From Borrelia coriaceae (GTDB lineage Bacteria > Spirochaetota > Spirochaetia > Borreliales > Borreliaceae): a stretch of DNA of 64,000 bases. Both the position numbers and the translations under genes were made by a program. Shown in pieces: positions 35,854 to 45,690 of this stretch (positions are counted from its first letter, which is position 1; the number at the start of each line of letters is the position of its first letter). The notes under the pieces were generated by a model. It was not told where the DNA came from. It searched no databases and saw only the letters and a list, made by a program, of their open reading frames with translations. The stretch spans positions 124,001 to 188,000 of the forward strand of contig NZ_CP075083.1 in NCBI RefSeq assembly GCF_023035295.1, in the 5' to 3' direction.

Positions 35854-36894
35854 ATGTTAGTAAAATATTGCAGTTTATTAATTGTGTTAATATTATCATT
35901 GATAATGAGTTGTAGATTCATGAATTCATTAGAAACAGATAATCCAAATAATACAGAAGCTAAGACAGGCTCTAGACTTGGTGACCTTTTTAACAAGTTT
36001 GGGTTACAAGACGATGAGCAAGCTATAATTAATGATATTAAAGGGATAGTAACTGATCCTGATATTGGTAAGGCTGAGGGTCACTACAAGGTATATACTG
36101 AGGCTGAGTTTATTAATTTGTTAGAGACTTTGGGACAAGTTAAGGTTAAAAAAATGCTAAAAAAGGAAATAGAGCGTAGGAAAATTCGAAATAGTGAGCG
36201 TGTAAAATGGGAGAAGAAGATTGATCGTTTTGATAGTGAACGTTTTCAATCCGCAATGAGAGCAGAAGTTGATAAGGAATATAATGATTACAGGGTTGAT
36301 ATAAAGGGGTCATTCACCAAGATTAATCCTAGTAAGCCGGAGAGTGTTAGAGAGGGGCTCCTTAGAGGTATGCCTAATGGTTTTCCCCCTCCTGATGAAG
36401 TGTATGAAAACATGATAGGTGATGACTTCCATATTGTTGACTTTGAGGAAGTTGGTTTCTCAATTGACTGTCTTTTAAGTTTTGAGGCTATATACAGAGT
36501 ACTGTCACTTGAGCAGCGCTCTGCTATTGATGGTATACATAGTGTGTTAACGTACTCTGATATAGATTTTAAGCAACAGCTAAGTGTTTTGGGTGTTAAG
36601 ATTATTATAGAAATTGCAGATTTTTGTAGAAATGTTAAAGAAGCACGCACTCGTGTTGCAGATGCTATTAAGAGAGCTGAGGATCATAATGTTGCAGGAT
36701 CTGTAATAGAGCAGTTTAAAAATGATTTTGAGGACTATAAAAAAGAATACAATGCAAGTTTAAAAAAATGTTTCGATAAGGTTAGTGGGTATACAATGTA
36801 TACTAATTTTGTCCAATTAAAGGGTAGTACTGACTATGTTAAGAAGTTTGATAAGCTTCAAGCAGACATCTTAAGTCACGTTCCAAGTAAGTAG
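35854..36894 (+). CDS. BTA121-domain lipoprotein, shortened A/B-C
   Basis: 346 aa. ATG is 10 nt after AAAGGAG. Cys20 in SLIMSC. Module A motif HYKVYTEAEFINLL (about 76), then KKEIERRKIRNSERV and FTKINPSKP, which are B-module second-half features. C motif YSDIDFKQQLSVLG (about 235), with QQLSVLG for LLGxLG. As at 10408, one module's worth is missing at the same A/B point. It ends at module C with no tail. Confidence 0.88.
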   Translation: MLVKYCSLLIVLILSLIMSCRFMNSLETDNPNNTEAKTGSRLGDLFNKFGLQDDEQAIINDIKGIVTDPDIGKAEGHYKVYTEAEFINLLETLGQVKVKKMLKKEIERRKIRNSERVKWEKKIDRFDSERFQSAMRAEVDKEYNDYRVDIKGSFTKINPSKPESVREGLLRGMPNGFPPPDEVYENMIGDDFHIVDFEEVGFSIDCLLSFEAIYRVLSLEQRSAIDGIHSVLTYSDIDFKQQLSVLGVKIIIEIADFCRNVKEARTRVADAIKRAEDHNVAGSVIEQFKNDFEDYKKEYNASLKKCFDKVSGYTMYTNFVQLKGSTDYVKKFDKLQADILSHVPSK

Positions 36895-36984
36895 GTATTA
36901 TAATGCGTAAGGCATTTAGGAAGTGCTTTTAGTGATGCTTAAATTAAGAATATAAATAAGAATATAAATAAATTAACTTTAGCT

Positions 36985-37021
36985 AAGCCTTAGATCAATA
37001 GATTTAAGGTTTCTATTTTTT
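36985..37021 (+). terminator. Rho-independent terminator
   Basis: AAGCCTTAGATC / GATTTAAGGTTT, loop AATA, followed by CTATTTTTTATA. Confidence 0.78.
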
Positions 37022-37059
37022 ATAGATGTTAATTATTTTTTATTAAATTGTATAAACAA

Positions 37060-37090
37060 ATTATTTATCTATTTATAATAGATAAATAAT
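37060..37090 (+). promoter_or_regulatory. Leader inverted repeat, 13-bp arms
   Basis: ATTATTTATCTAT and ATAGATAAATAAT, exact, loop TTATA, about 145 nt before the next ATG. Confidence 0.5.
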
Positions 37091-37233
37091 GTATAATTAA
37101 TGTGTGTAAATAATAGCGCTAGGAAATTGTGACATTGAAGGCACATAATTGTCTTATAATATTATAACTTAATTATTTTATAGGTTTATTTAATAATGAG
37201 TTTAATTTAGTTTGCAAAAGGGGATATTTGATT

Positions 37234-39009
37234 ATGATGCGAACAAAACATTTTCATTTATTGTTGTTATTAGAGTCATTGTTATTCTTAGTTATGAGTT
37301 GTGATCAGAGTAATTCATCAAATGGAGGTATTACACAAGGGGCATCAGGTGTTGACTTTGAGACTGGTGGTAGAGAAAACATAGAGGTTAAGATTAATGA
37401 GATTTTGCGTAAATTTGGATTGAGTGACGATGAGAGAGGTGCAATTGATGAGATCAAAGGGATATTGGCTAATCCTAATATTGGTAAGGTAGAAGGTTAT
37501 AAAACGTATAGCGATCTTGAGTTTTATAATTTATTAAATACTCTAGGGGCTTTAAAGGTTAAAGGCGTTGTAAAGAGTTATTTAAAATTCAATGAGGCTC
37601 AAAGAGGTGTTGAGAAGGCTTTAAATGGTGTTAGTAACCCTTACGTAAAAGAGCAATTGCAGAATAAATTTAATGCTAATAAAGTTATTTATGTTTTAAA
37701 TTTAAAGGAATTATTTAATAAGGGTGTTGCTGGTAAAATTGCTGATGAGAATTATGTTCGTCAGATGACGGTTCAAGTAACTGATAAATTAACTCAACTT
37801 AAAGCTGAAACAGAGGCTGAGGTTAAAGTTAAAGCTGAAGTAGAAGTTGAAGCTGAAGTAGAAGTTGAACCTCAAGTTAAAGTTGAAGGAGAAGCTGAAG
37901 TAGAAGTTGAACCTCAAGTTAAAGTTGAAGGAGAAGCTGAAGATGGAGCTGAGGTTAAAGTTAAAACGGAAGATGTTGTAAGTGAAAAAGATGTATATTT
38001 ACAGCTCAATGATGCTGAGAAAAAGGTAATTGATGGGATTAGAGCTATAGTAACTAATCCTAATATTGGTGTTGCTGAAGGTTATAATACATATACTGAT
38101 CTTGCTTTTTATGATTTATTAGATACCTTAGGTGCTCTTAAGGTTAAAGAAATGATAGAGTCTTATTTAGTAAATGTGCAGCTTCGTGAGGCAGATTACG
38201 CAAATGTTGCAATAGATATTAAAAGTATTAAGACTGAAAGCTTGAGGTCAGCATTGCAAGTAAAACTTGATGAGGAATATAATTTTTATAAGGTAAATTT
38301 AAAAGAGTTTTTCAGTAAGTCTGATCCTGATTCTGTGTATCAACACCTTGTACAAGCTGATCCGCTTATGTTGGTTTTTGTAAGAGATTGTATTAGAGAA
38401 ATTCAAAAGTTCGAAGAATTATCTGGCTTGTTATTGCCTGAGGAAATGGTTGTACTTAATGATATACAAGATAATTTGATAAAATGTTCTGAGTTAGATT
38501 TTAAGATCTTGTTAAGTTACTTGGATGTTTCTAAGATTAAAAACATTATAACTTCGTATTTAAATGTGCTTAAAGCAATAAGAAATGCGAGTGAAGCTTT
38601 AAAGTCAGTTTCTGATTCTACTAAAAAACAAGATTTGCAAAATCAGTTTATAGAGCTTAATAATCATTATATTGAGTATTCAAAAGAGTGCTTTGAGAGT
38701 ATGGATCCTGATGTGTTTTATGAGCAATTGACTGATATTAAGTATGTTAAAGAATTTAATAGCATTAGAAAAACTGCTTTAGATCCTAGGCTAGCAAATG
38801 GAATGGATAGTTATGTAGATAGTGGTGAAGATGGTATTGAATCTAGTACTGTAGATAGTGATGCAGATAGTGGTGAGGGTGGCATTGAAGATGATATAGA
38901 AGATAGTGTTGAAGGTAGTTCTTTAGAGAATGCGGGGGAGAGTACTGAGGGTACTATGAATATGGTACTGAATGTAGTGCTGAATATATTGCCAAGGGTA
39001 CTGCAGTAG
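37234..39009 (+). CDS. BTA121 lipoprotein, Lys/Glu/Val repeat linker
   Basis: 592 aa. ATG 37234 is about 9 nt after AAAAGGGGA; a TTG at 37228 is closer than usual. Cys in FLVMSC; a Glu interrupts the hydrophobic core (LLLLLESLLFLV), as also in the pseudogene at 1810. Module A GYKTYSDLEFYNLL (about 87). Then a charged K/E/V-rich linker (about 190-250) that could form a long helix or coil. Module B GYNTYTDLAFYDLL (about 283), C SELDFKILLSYLD (about 418), then an acidic Gly/Ser/Asp/Glu tail. The final codons (NILPRVLQ) lie in the TTGCCAAGGGTACTGCAGTA junction that bounds the triplication downstream. Confidence 0.9.
   Translation: MMRTKHFHLLLLLESLLFLVMSCDQSNSSNGGITQGASGVDFETGGRENIEVKINEILRKFGLSDDERGAIDEIKGILANPNIGKVEGYKTYSDLEFYNLLNTLGALKVKGVVKSYLKFNEAQRGVEKALNGVSNPYVKEQLQNKFNANKVIYVLNLKELFNKGVAGKIADENYVRQMTVQVTDKLTQLKAETEAEVKVKAEVEVEAEVEVEPQVKVEGEAEVEVEPQVKVEGEAEDGAEVKVKTEDVVSEKDVYLQLNDAEKKVIDGIRAIVTNPNIGVAEGYNTYTDLAFYDLLDTLGALKVKEMIESYLVNVQLREADYANVAIDIKSIKTESLRSALQVKLDEEYNFYKVNLKEFFSKSDPDSVYQHLVQADPLMLVFVRDCIREIQKFEELSGLLLPEEMVVLNDIQDNLIKCSELDFKILLSYLDVSKIKNIITSYLNVLKAIRNASEALKSVSDSTKKQDLQNQFIELNNHYIEYSKECFESMDPDVFYEQLTDIKYVKEFNSIRKTALDPRLANGMDSYVDSGEDGIESSTVDSDADSGEGGIEDDIEDSVEGSSLENAGESTEGTMNMVLNVVLNILPRVLQ
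37849..37932 (+). repeat. 42-bp in-frame tandem repeat
   Basis: Two identical 42-bp units (14 codons, EAEVEVEPQVKVEG) inside a longer degenerate K/E/V region. Confidence 0.92.
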
Positions 39010-39089
39010 GTAGTACCTAAGGTAGTGCTATATTTAAGTTAAGCTTTAAATTAAATATATTAATATAGTTTAAAATAGTAAATAAATTT

Positions 39090-39117
39090 AAGCCTTAGAT
39101 CTTATGATCTAAGGCTT
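39090..39117 (+). terminator. Rho-independent terminator
   Basis: Perfect AAGCCTTAGATC / GATCTAAGGCTT, loop TTAT, followed by GTAATTGATATTTG. Confidence 0.78.
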
Positions 39118-39289
39118 GTAATTGATATTTGTGTATACGCATAGATATGCTTTTAAATATTTATTCAATAAAAAAGTATATTTTAGTCAATATTGCATAG
39201 TCTTTAAGATTGTGCTAATGTATTACATTGATTATCCCATTATAAAATAATAATCGTATTACCATGTAATGGTCTAATAATATATTAAG

Positions 39290-39940
39290 TTGCAGAGGTG
39301 GGCTGCTGTCTGGTAGTAATAAGAGATGCTAGTTTATTATTGGTATTACTTTTATGTCGCTGTATGTTTGGTTTGGCTATTATTTTTAGTAATAGGCTGT
39401 AATTTACAAGCCTAAAGATTATAGCCTTTAGGGCAGGTTTGCTTTAAGTGAGCTTAATAAAAGTGGTGAAAAGGAGTTAAGAATATAAGCAGTATTTTTA
39501 AAATGTTTAAAACAGGGAGGAGCGTTGAGATGATTTATTATGGTTAAAGGTTTTTTTGCATATTTGAGATGCTTGGAGAAGCATAAAGTAAATAATTGAT
39601 GGATAAGAGCTTTATTCATTAATTTACTATCTCTGATTTATGTAAGTTTGAAGACTTATGATGATCATAGGTTTAATAATTTGTTTGGTGGCTTAGGTTG
39701 AAGAAGATTATAAAAATTCCTTTAAGTGTTTTAGATGTAGACGAAGCACAAGCAATTATGATGAATTAAGTAAAAAGAGTAAGAAAGTTTAGTATTGCTA
39801 CTTGCTTTTGATAGTTTTTTGATAGTTTAAAGAGATGGCATTAATAGACTCATGTAATGAGTCTACTTATGATGTTGTTGAATTTAAGGGTATTCATTAT
39901 AATGTTGCATTTATTGCTAGTGATTTTTGTTACGTTTAAG
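39290..39940 (+). pseudogene. Decayed BTA121 relic, copy 1
   Basis: No open frame. Recognisable pieces, in order: a hydrophobic stretch and lipobox (LLFLVIGCNLQA then stop in other copies; equivalent near 39385-39413), KTYDDHRFNNLFGGLG then stop near 39651-39700, and KIIKIPLSVLDV near 39703-39740. These are a signal peptide, an A-type hallmark and a helix end with the sequence between largely lost. Confidence 0.7.
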
Positions 39941-40133
39941 AAGAACATTTCGTTCTTGAAATGTATACCTTGGGTACCCTCAAGCATCTAAAGTTTTTAA
40001 TTTATGCAAATGAATATTTGATATATTATTTAAATACAATTATTAAATAAAATTATTTAATAATTATTTATTTAAGGTTGTAATTTGATGATCTATTTAA
40101 TAGATTAATTTATTTTGAAAAAGGAGATATTTT

Positions 40134-41693
40134 ATGATAGGAAAATATACCAATGCATTAAATGCATTATTAGTATTATTATTGTTAATGTTGATGTTAC
40201 CAGTAATAAGTTGCGATTCAAAACGGGATCCCCATGTTGGTGGTCGTAAACCACCTGGAACATCAACTCTCATTAGGAATAGGAGGAGGGAGCCAGTCAA
40301 CGGTGTAGTTGGTTTTAATGTCCTTAAAGGAGGGACTACAGATGTAATTCATACAGAGACTCCAAATAAAAGGCCTAAAAAAGCTCCAATTATTGAAGAG
40401 AGAATTTCAAGATTAGTTCACAGCTTGGGCTTACCTGATCATGATGTGTCGCTCATTATATATGTATTGGATGTTTTAACAGATGATCGTGATTTAATGT
40501 CTATAGGTGCTGAGGTGCGTGACGAGATTTCCTCTTTGGAGCAACTTGAGAGTGCTAAGAGCAATGATTTGAGGGGCATGATAGATACTGTTAGGGCAGT
40601 TTTAGTAGCAAAAACAGAAGCTGATGGGGCTATTAATGGAGTTAGTCAACCTGAGTTAAAAAAGAGCTTCAGAGATGATCTTAATCGTAGAGAGCTCCAA
40701 TTTAAAAGGGAATTGAAACTTCAAGTAGGTCCGCTTTCTTGGCCTGAGGATTTCCTTGCAAAGCTTGATTTGCTTAAAAAGAGTTATATGGATGATTTTG
40801 CTAGTATTAAAAGCCAAGCTAGTAATGCAAATAGGAACATAGAAGATCTTGATGGAACGATCGGTAAAGTACTTCGTTCGATTAGAGATATAGTAACTAA
40901 GCCTAATGATGGTGGGCCTAATCTGCCTGTGCTTAGTGATGTTAGTTTTGATATTTTTTGGAAAAGATTAAATGCTCATCAGCTTAGCGAAGTTGTTGCA
41001 TTATGTCATGAGATTGAATCTATAATATTGGGAATGCCAGTAGTGGTTAACCAGGTTAATGAAAAGATTTCACTAAAGGAGCTTAATGGTTTATTTGATA
41101 GGGTGCGCAACGAGCTATATCCAATCGGTTTAAAAAAGCTATGCAGTAATTTCATTAATTTTGAGTACTATAAAAATGAGCTTGCAGAGTCTAAAGCAAA
41201 GTTCAATGGTGTTTTAAATATATTTAAGGCTGTTGTAAGCGGTGAAACTATATACCGCGAATTAAGAGATGATGATAGAAGACTGATTGATGATGTGCGG
41301 GATTTCATAGTGAATGTGAAGTATGATGTTTATGATGATCCTGATAAGCCTTTTAAATTCCATTATGAATATGATTTTCTGTTAGGTTTTTACGGTCTTG
41401 AGGTGATGAAAAAACTTAGAACAGATGCTTTAAGAGAGTTTTTCGATGTACGAAAACAAGCCCAAATCGCTGTTGCAAGTGTTTCTGATTCTGAAAAAAG
41501 ACAGAAGTTGGAAGGTAGGTTGAAAGATCTTGAGCCTCGTGCTGTATCGTTTATGAGAAAGGCAGTTGAAAGGGGTAGTACCTATTTTGATTCCCTTGAG
41601 AATACTAATAATATGATTGCAAATATTTCTAATGAAGACGTTGTAAAAGAGTTTCTTGCAATCAAAACAGAAGCCGCTGATAAAGGTTATTAA
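40134..41693 (+). CDS. Divergent BTA121-type surface lipoprotein
   Basis: 519 aa; ATG after AAAAAGGAGATATTTT. The signal peptide differs from the main array: MIGKYTNALNALLVLLLL, with Cys27 in LPVISC. After a Lys/Arg-rich spacer come weakly conserved modules: ISRLVHSLGLPDHD (about 85), IRDIVTKPNDGG then LSDVSFDIFWKRL (about 250-280), and a C-type end DDVRDFIVNVKYD, HYEYDFLLGFYGLE, then VRKQAQIAVASVSDSEKR. KPNDGG and SFDIFW stand where TNPNIG and EFYNLL stand elsewhere, so this is an old branch of the family. First of three tandem paralogs. Confidence 0.85.
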   Translation: MIGKYTNALNALLVLLLLMLMLPVISCDSKRDPHVGGRKPPGTSTLIRNRRREPVNGVVGFNVLKGGTTDVIHTETPNKRPKKAPIIEERISRLVHSLGLPDHDVSLIIYVLDVLTDDRDLMSIGAEVRDEISSLEQLESAKSNDLRGMIDTVRAVLVAKTEADGAINGVSQPELKKSFRDDLNRRELQFKRELKLQVGPLSWPEDFLAKLDLLKKSYMDDFASIKSQASNANRNIEDLDGTIGKVLRSIRDIVTKPNDGGPNLPVLSDVSFDIFWKRLNAHQLSEVVALCHEIESIILGMPVVVNQVNEKISLKELNGLFDRVRNELYPIGLKKLCSNFINFEYYKNELAESKAKFNGVLNIFKAVVSGETIYRELRDDDRRLIDDVRDFIVNVKYDVYDDPDKPFKFHYEYDFLLGFYGLEVMKKLRTDALREFFDVRKQAQIAVASVSDSEKRQKLEGRLKDLEPRAVSFMRKAVERGSTYFDSLENTNNMIANISNEDVVKEFLAIKTEAADKGY

Positions 41694-41792
41694 TAGGGGT
41701 TTTGTCATACCAAGATGAAATTCTAAGAGATATTAATTGATATTAATTCTCTTAAGAATAAGGGGTGGCAAAAAAACTTAAGTATTGCCAAG

Positions 41793-41813
41793 GGTACTGC
41801 AGTAAGCAGTACC
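41793..41813 (+). repeat. 3'-end palindrome
   Basis: GGTACTGC and GCAGTACC are exact reverse complements around AGTAA, next to TAAGGTAGTGC. The same palindrome is at 44739-44759. Confidence 0.75.
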
Positions 41814-41903
41814 TAAGGTAGTGCTATATTTAAGCTTTGCTTTGAAGAAAGCTTTAAAGTTAAGCTTAAAATTAAGAATAATTTAAAATAGTAAATATAA
41901 ATT

Positions 41904-41932
41904 TAAGCTTTAAATCATAAGATTTAAGGCTT
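41904..41932 (+). terminator. Rho-independent terminator
   Basis: AAGCTTTAAATC / GATTTAAGGCTT, loop ATAA. Confidence 0.7.
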
Positions 41933-42089
41933 GTAATTGATATCTATGCGCATAAATAGATGTACTTTCAAACATTTATTCAATAAAAAATATTTTTTAA
42001 TTATTGCATAATTTTTAAGATTGTGATAATGTGTCATATTAATTATACCATTATAAAATAATAATTTTATTTAAATGTAATGGTCTAAT

Positions 42090-42740
42090 ATTAGATTAAG
42101 TTTTATGGAGAAGCTGATGTTTGATGGTAAGTAGAGATACTGGTTTATTACTGGTATTACTTTTATGTCGGTATGGCTATTATTTTTAGTAATAGGCTGT
42201 AATTTACAAGCCTAAGGATATATAGCCTTTGGATCAGATTTGCTTTAAGTGAGCTTAATAAAAGTAGTAAGGAGGAGTGAAGAATATAAGCAGTATTTTT
42301 AAAATGTTTAAAACAGGGAGGAGAGTTGAGATGATTTATTATGGTTAAAGGTTTTTTGCATATTTGAGATGCTTGATGAAATATAAAGCAAATAATTGAT
42401 GGGTGAGAGCTTTATTCATTAATTTACTATCTCTGATTTATGTAAGTTTTAAGACTTATGATAATCATGGATTTAATGATTTGTTTGGTGGCTTAGGTGG
42501 TTTTAGGTTGAAGAAGATTATAAAAGTTCCTTTAAGTGTTTTAGATGTATACGAAGCACAAGCAATTATGATGAATTAAGTAAACAACTCAAGCAAGGTT
42601 AGTATTGCTACTTGCTTTTGATAGTTTAAAGAGATGGCATTTAATAGACTCATTTAATGGGCCTACTTATGATGTTGTTGATAAGGGTATTCATTATAAT
42701 GTTGCATTTATTGCAAGTGAGTTTTGTTACGTTTAAGAAG
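42090..42740 (+). pseudogene. Decayed BTA121 relic, copy 2
   Basis: Same degenerate sequence as 39290-39940, with the lipobox relic LLFLVIGCNLQA then stop near 42178-42213 and the KTYDNHGFNDLFGGLGG relic near 42450-42501. Small indels separate it from the other copies, and none of the three is open. Confidence 0.7.
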
Positions 42741-42929
42741 AACATTTAGTACTTAAAATGTATACCTTAGTACCCTCAAGCGTCTAAAGTTTCTAATTTA
42801 TTCAAGTAAATACTTGGTAAATTACGTAAATGAAATTTGCAAATAAAATTATTTAATAATTATTTATTTAAGATTGTAATTTAATGATCTATTTAATAGA
42901 TTAATTTATTTTAAAAAAGGAGATATTTT

Positions 42930-44462
42930 ATGATAGGAAAATATACCAATGCATTAAATGCATTATTAGTATTATTGTTGTTAATGTTGATGTTACCAGT
43001 AATAGGTTGTGATTCAAAACGGGATCCCCGTGTTGGTCATGTTGAAACATTACAAGCAGAAGCTAAAGGGAGGCATAGAAGAGATGTACATGATTTTGTA
43101 GGTGATGTTATTGGGGCGCCTGCAGATATAACGCGTGATGGGAAACCTGCAAATAAAGGTGATGGTGCTAAAGAAGCTCTAAGTATTGATGAGAGAATTT
43201 CAAGTTTACTTAACAAATTGAGCTTATCTGAGCATAATGTGACTATCAGATATGTATTGGCTGCTTTAACAAATAATAGTGATTTAAGGTTTGAAGGTGA
43301 TGATTCAAGTGACGTGTCTGCCTCTTTGGATATACTTGAGAGGGCTAATAGTGATGATGTGAAGGATATGATAGCTAGTGTTAGTAGAGTTTTAGGAGCA
43401 AAAGCAGAAGCTAATGAATCTGTTAATAGAGTTAGTCAACCTGAATTAAAAAAGAACTTCAGAGATGATCTTAATAGTGTAGAACTCCAATTTAAAAAGG
43501 AGTTGAAACTTAAAGTAGGTGGTAATCCCTTTTCTAAGGATGTCCGTGAACAACATTATAAGAGTGGTTTTATTATTATTAAAAACCTAGCTGATAATTC
43601 AGATACGAATATAAATCATCTTGATGGAAGGATCAGTAGAGCACTTGGAGCGATTAAAGTTTTAGTAACTAATCCTAATGCTGGTGCTCGTATTCTTCCT
43701 ACGCTTGATGATGTTAGTTTTGATACATTTTGGAAAGGATTAAGTTCTCATGAGCTTAGCGAGCTTGTTAGGTTCCATGAGGAGATCCAAGCTATAAAAG
43801 CACGAATGCCAGGACAGATTGATCAAGTTAGGGGATATATGTCACGAATTGATATTGACAAAGAATTTAAAAGGGCTTCTGATAATCTATATCCATCGGT
43901 TTTAAAGGAGATCTGCAATAATTCTACTAATTTTGATGAGGCTCAAGAAAAGATCAATAAGTTCTTATCACAGTTTAAAGGTTTTGAAATGATACCTGAG
44001 ATTGTTGTAAAGGGTGAAAAGATATACAGCGAATTAAACTATGCGGATAGAAAATTGGTTGATGATGTGCGGGATTTCATAGTGCTTAGGAAGTATGATG
44101 TTCCTCGTGTAAGATTTGACGAGCATTATGAGTATGATCTTCTATTGGGTCATTACGGTCTTGAGCATATGAAAAAACTTAGAACAGTGAATTTAAAAGA
44201 CTTTTTCGATATAAGAGAACAAGCCCAAAAAGCTGTTGAAAGAGTTTCTGATTCTAAAAAAAGACTCAAGTTGGAGGATAAGTTGAGAACTCTTGAGTCT
44301 GATGCTGCATTGTTTATGAGAGAGGAAGTTCGAAGGGATAATCCCTATTTTGATTTCCGTTTGAAGAATAATGGTATGGTTGCAACTGATTCTGGTAGAA
44401 AAGTTATAGCAGAATTTTATAAACTCAAAGAAGCCGCTGATAAAGCTGGTGGGGGAGCATAA
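42930..44462 (+). CDS. Divergent BTA121-type surface lipoprotein
   Basis: 510 aa; ATG after AAAAAAGGAGATATTTT. Signal peptide nearly identical to 40134 but with Gly at -1 (LPVIGC). N-terminal spacers differ almost completely between the three paralogs while the signal and C-terminal halves agree. Hallmarks: ISSLLNKLSLSEHN, IKVLVTNPNAGA then LDDVSFDTFWKGLSSHELSE, and HYEYDLLLGHYGLEHMKKL. The stop overlaps the start of the next small ORF by one base (TAATG), so the two may be translationally coupled, or they are halves of one ancestral gene. Confidence 0.86.
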   Translation: MIGKYTNALNALLVLLLLMLMLPVIGCDSKRDPRVGHVETLQAEAKGRHRRDVHDFVGDVIGAPADITRDGKPANKGDGAKEALSIDERISSLLNKLSLSEHNVTIRYVLAALTNNSDLRFEGDDSSDVSASLDILERANSDDVKDMIASVSRVLGAKAEANESVNRVSQPELKKNFRDDLNSVELQFKKELKLKVGGNPFSKDVREQHYKSGFIIIKNLADNSDTNINHLDGRISRALGAIKVLVTNPNAGARILPTLDDVSFDTFWKGLSSHELSELVRFHEEIQAIKARMPGQIDQVRGYMSRIDIDKEFKRASDNLYPSVLKEICNNSTNFDEAQEKINKFLSQFKGFEMIPEIVVKGEKIYSELNYADRKLVDDVRDFIVLRKYDVPRVRFDEHYEYDLLLGHYGLEHMKKLRTVNLKDFFDIREQAQKAVERVSDSKKRLKLEDKLRTLESDAALFMREEVRRDNPYFDFRLKNNGMVATDSGRKVIAEFYKLKEAADKAGGGA

Positions 44463-44767
44463 TGAATCAAGTGATGAAAACCCTAGATCTTAATGGTAAT
44501 AGGATTGTGTATTATCTATGCTCTATGTTAGTTGATCGTGATTTTCATGACAAATTTATGACTGATATAAGGCACACTGATTATTGCTTTAAAATCATGT
44601 TGGGTGTTTTGATGGCTGATCGGCTTGAGCAAATGATAAAGACTATTAGAGGGGTTTTATCATTCCAAGATAAAATTCTAAGAGACATTAATTCTCTTAA
44701 GAATAAGGAATGGCAAAAAAATTTAAGTATTGCCAAGGGGTACTGCAGTAAGCAGTACCTAAGGTAG
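44462..44767 (+). CDS. Small C-module ORF overlapping upstream stop
   Basis: 101 aa with no signal peptide. It begins MNQVMKTLDLNGNRIVYYLC and contains a C-type hallmark, HTDYCFKIMLGVLMADRLEQMI, then DKILRDINSLKNKEWQKNL. The last residues (SIAKGYCSKQYLR) come from the duplication junction, not from the module. It reads best as the detached final domain of the preceding lipoprotein. In unit 3 the same ORF is frameshifted; in unit 1 most of it is deleted. Expression alone would leave it in the cytoplasm. Confidence 0.55.
   Translation: MNQVMKTLDLNGNRIVYYLCSMLVDRDFHDKFMTDIRHTDYCFKIMLGVLMADRLEQMIKTIRGVLSFQDKILRDINSLKNKEWQKNLSIAKGYCSKQYLR
44739..44759 (+). repeat. 3'-end palindrome
   Basis: Second copy of the GGTACTGC-AGTAA-GCAGTACC palindrome seen at 41793. 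Confidence 0.75.
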
Positions 44768-44847
44768 TGCTATATTTAAGCTTTGCTTTGAAGAAGCTTT
44801 GAAGTTAGGCTTTAAATTAAGAATAGTTTAAAATAGTAAATAAATTT

Positions 44848-44875
44848 AAGCCTTAGATCAGAAGATTTAAGGCTC
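44848..44875 (+). terminator. Rho-independent terminator
   Basis: AAGCCTTAGATC / GATTTAAGGCTC, loop AGAA. Confidence 0.65.
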
Positions 44876-45049
44876 GTAATTGATATCTATGCGCATAGAT
44901 ATGCTTTTAAATATTTATTCAATAAAAAAGTATGTTTTAGTAAATATTGCATAGTCTTTAAGATTGTGCTAATGTATTACATTGATTATCTCATTACAAA
45001 ATAATAATTTTATTTAAATGTAATGGTTTGATAATAGATTAAGTTTCAT

Positions 45050-45690
45050 AGGGGGCTGATGTCTGGTAGTAGATAGAGATACCAGTTTATTACTGGTATT
45101 ACTTTTATGTCGGTATGTCTATTATTTTTAGTAATAGGCTGTAATTTACAAGCCTAAAGATTATAGCCTTTAGGGCAGATTTGCTTTAAGTGAGCTTAAT
45201 AAAAGTGGTGAAAAGGAGTTAAGAATATAAGCAGTATTTTTAAAATGTTTAAAATAGGGAGGAGCGTTGAGATGATTTATTATGGTTAAAGTTTTTTTGC
45301 ATATTTGGGATGCTTGATAAAATATAAAGCAAATAAATTGATGGATGCGAGAGGTGCATGCATTGATTTGCTACCTCTGATTTATGTAAGTTTTAAGACT
45401 TATGATAATCATGGACTTGTAATTTGTTTGGTGGCTTAGGTAGTTTTAGGTTGAAGAAGATTATAAAAATTCCTTTGAGTGTTTTAGATGTACACGAAGC
45501 ACAAGCAATTATGATGAATTAAGTAAACAACTCAAGCAAGGTTAGTGTTGCTGCTTGCTTTTGATAGTTTTTTGATAGTCTAAAGAGATGGCATTTAATA
45601 GACTCATTAAATGAGCCTACTTATGATGTTGTTGATAAGGTTATTCATTATAATGTTGCATTTATTGCAAGTGAGCTTTGTTACGTTTAA
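45050..45690 (+). pseudogene. Decayed BTA121 relic, copy 3
   Basis: Third copy, with LLFLVIGCNLQA then stop near 45121-45156 and a KTYDNHGL relic near 45397-45420. Closest in sequence to copy 2. Confidence 0.7.

Larger units (their letters stand above)
36895..37233 (+). other. Intergenic: terminator and leader with inverted repeat
   Basis: Terminator at 36985-37021, 13-bp inverted repeat at 37060-37090, AT-rich leader to the ribosome site AAAAGGGGA. No gene. Confidence 0.55.
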
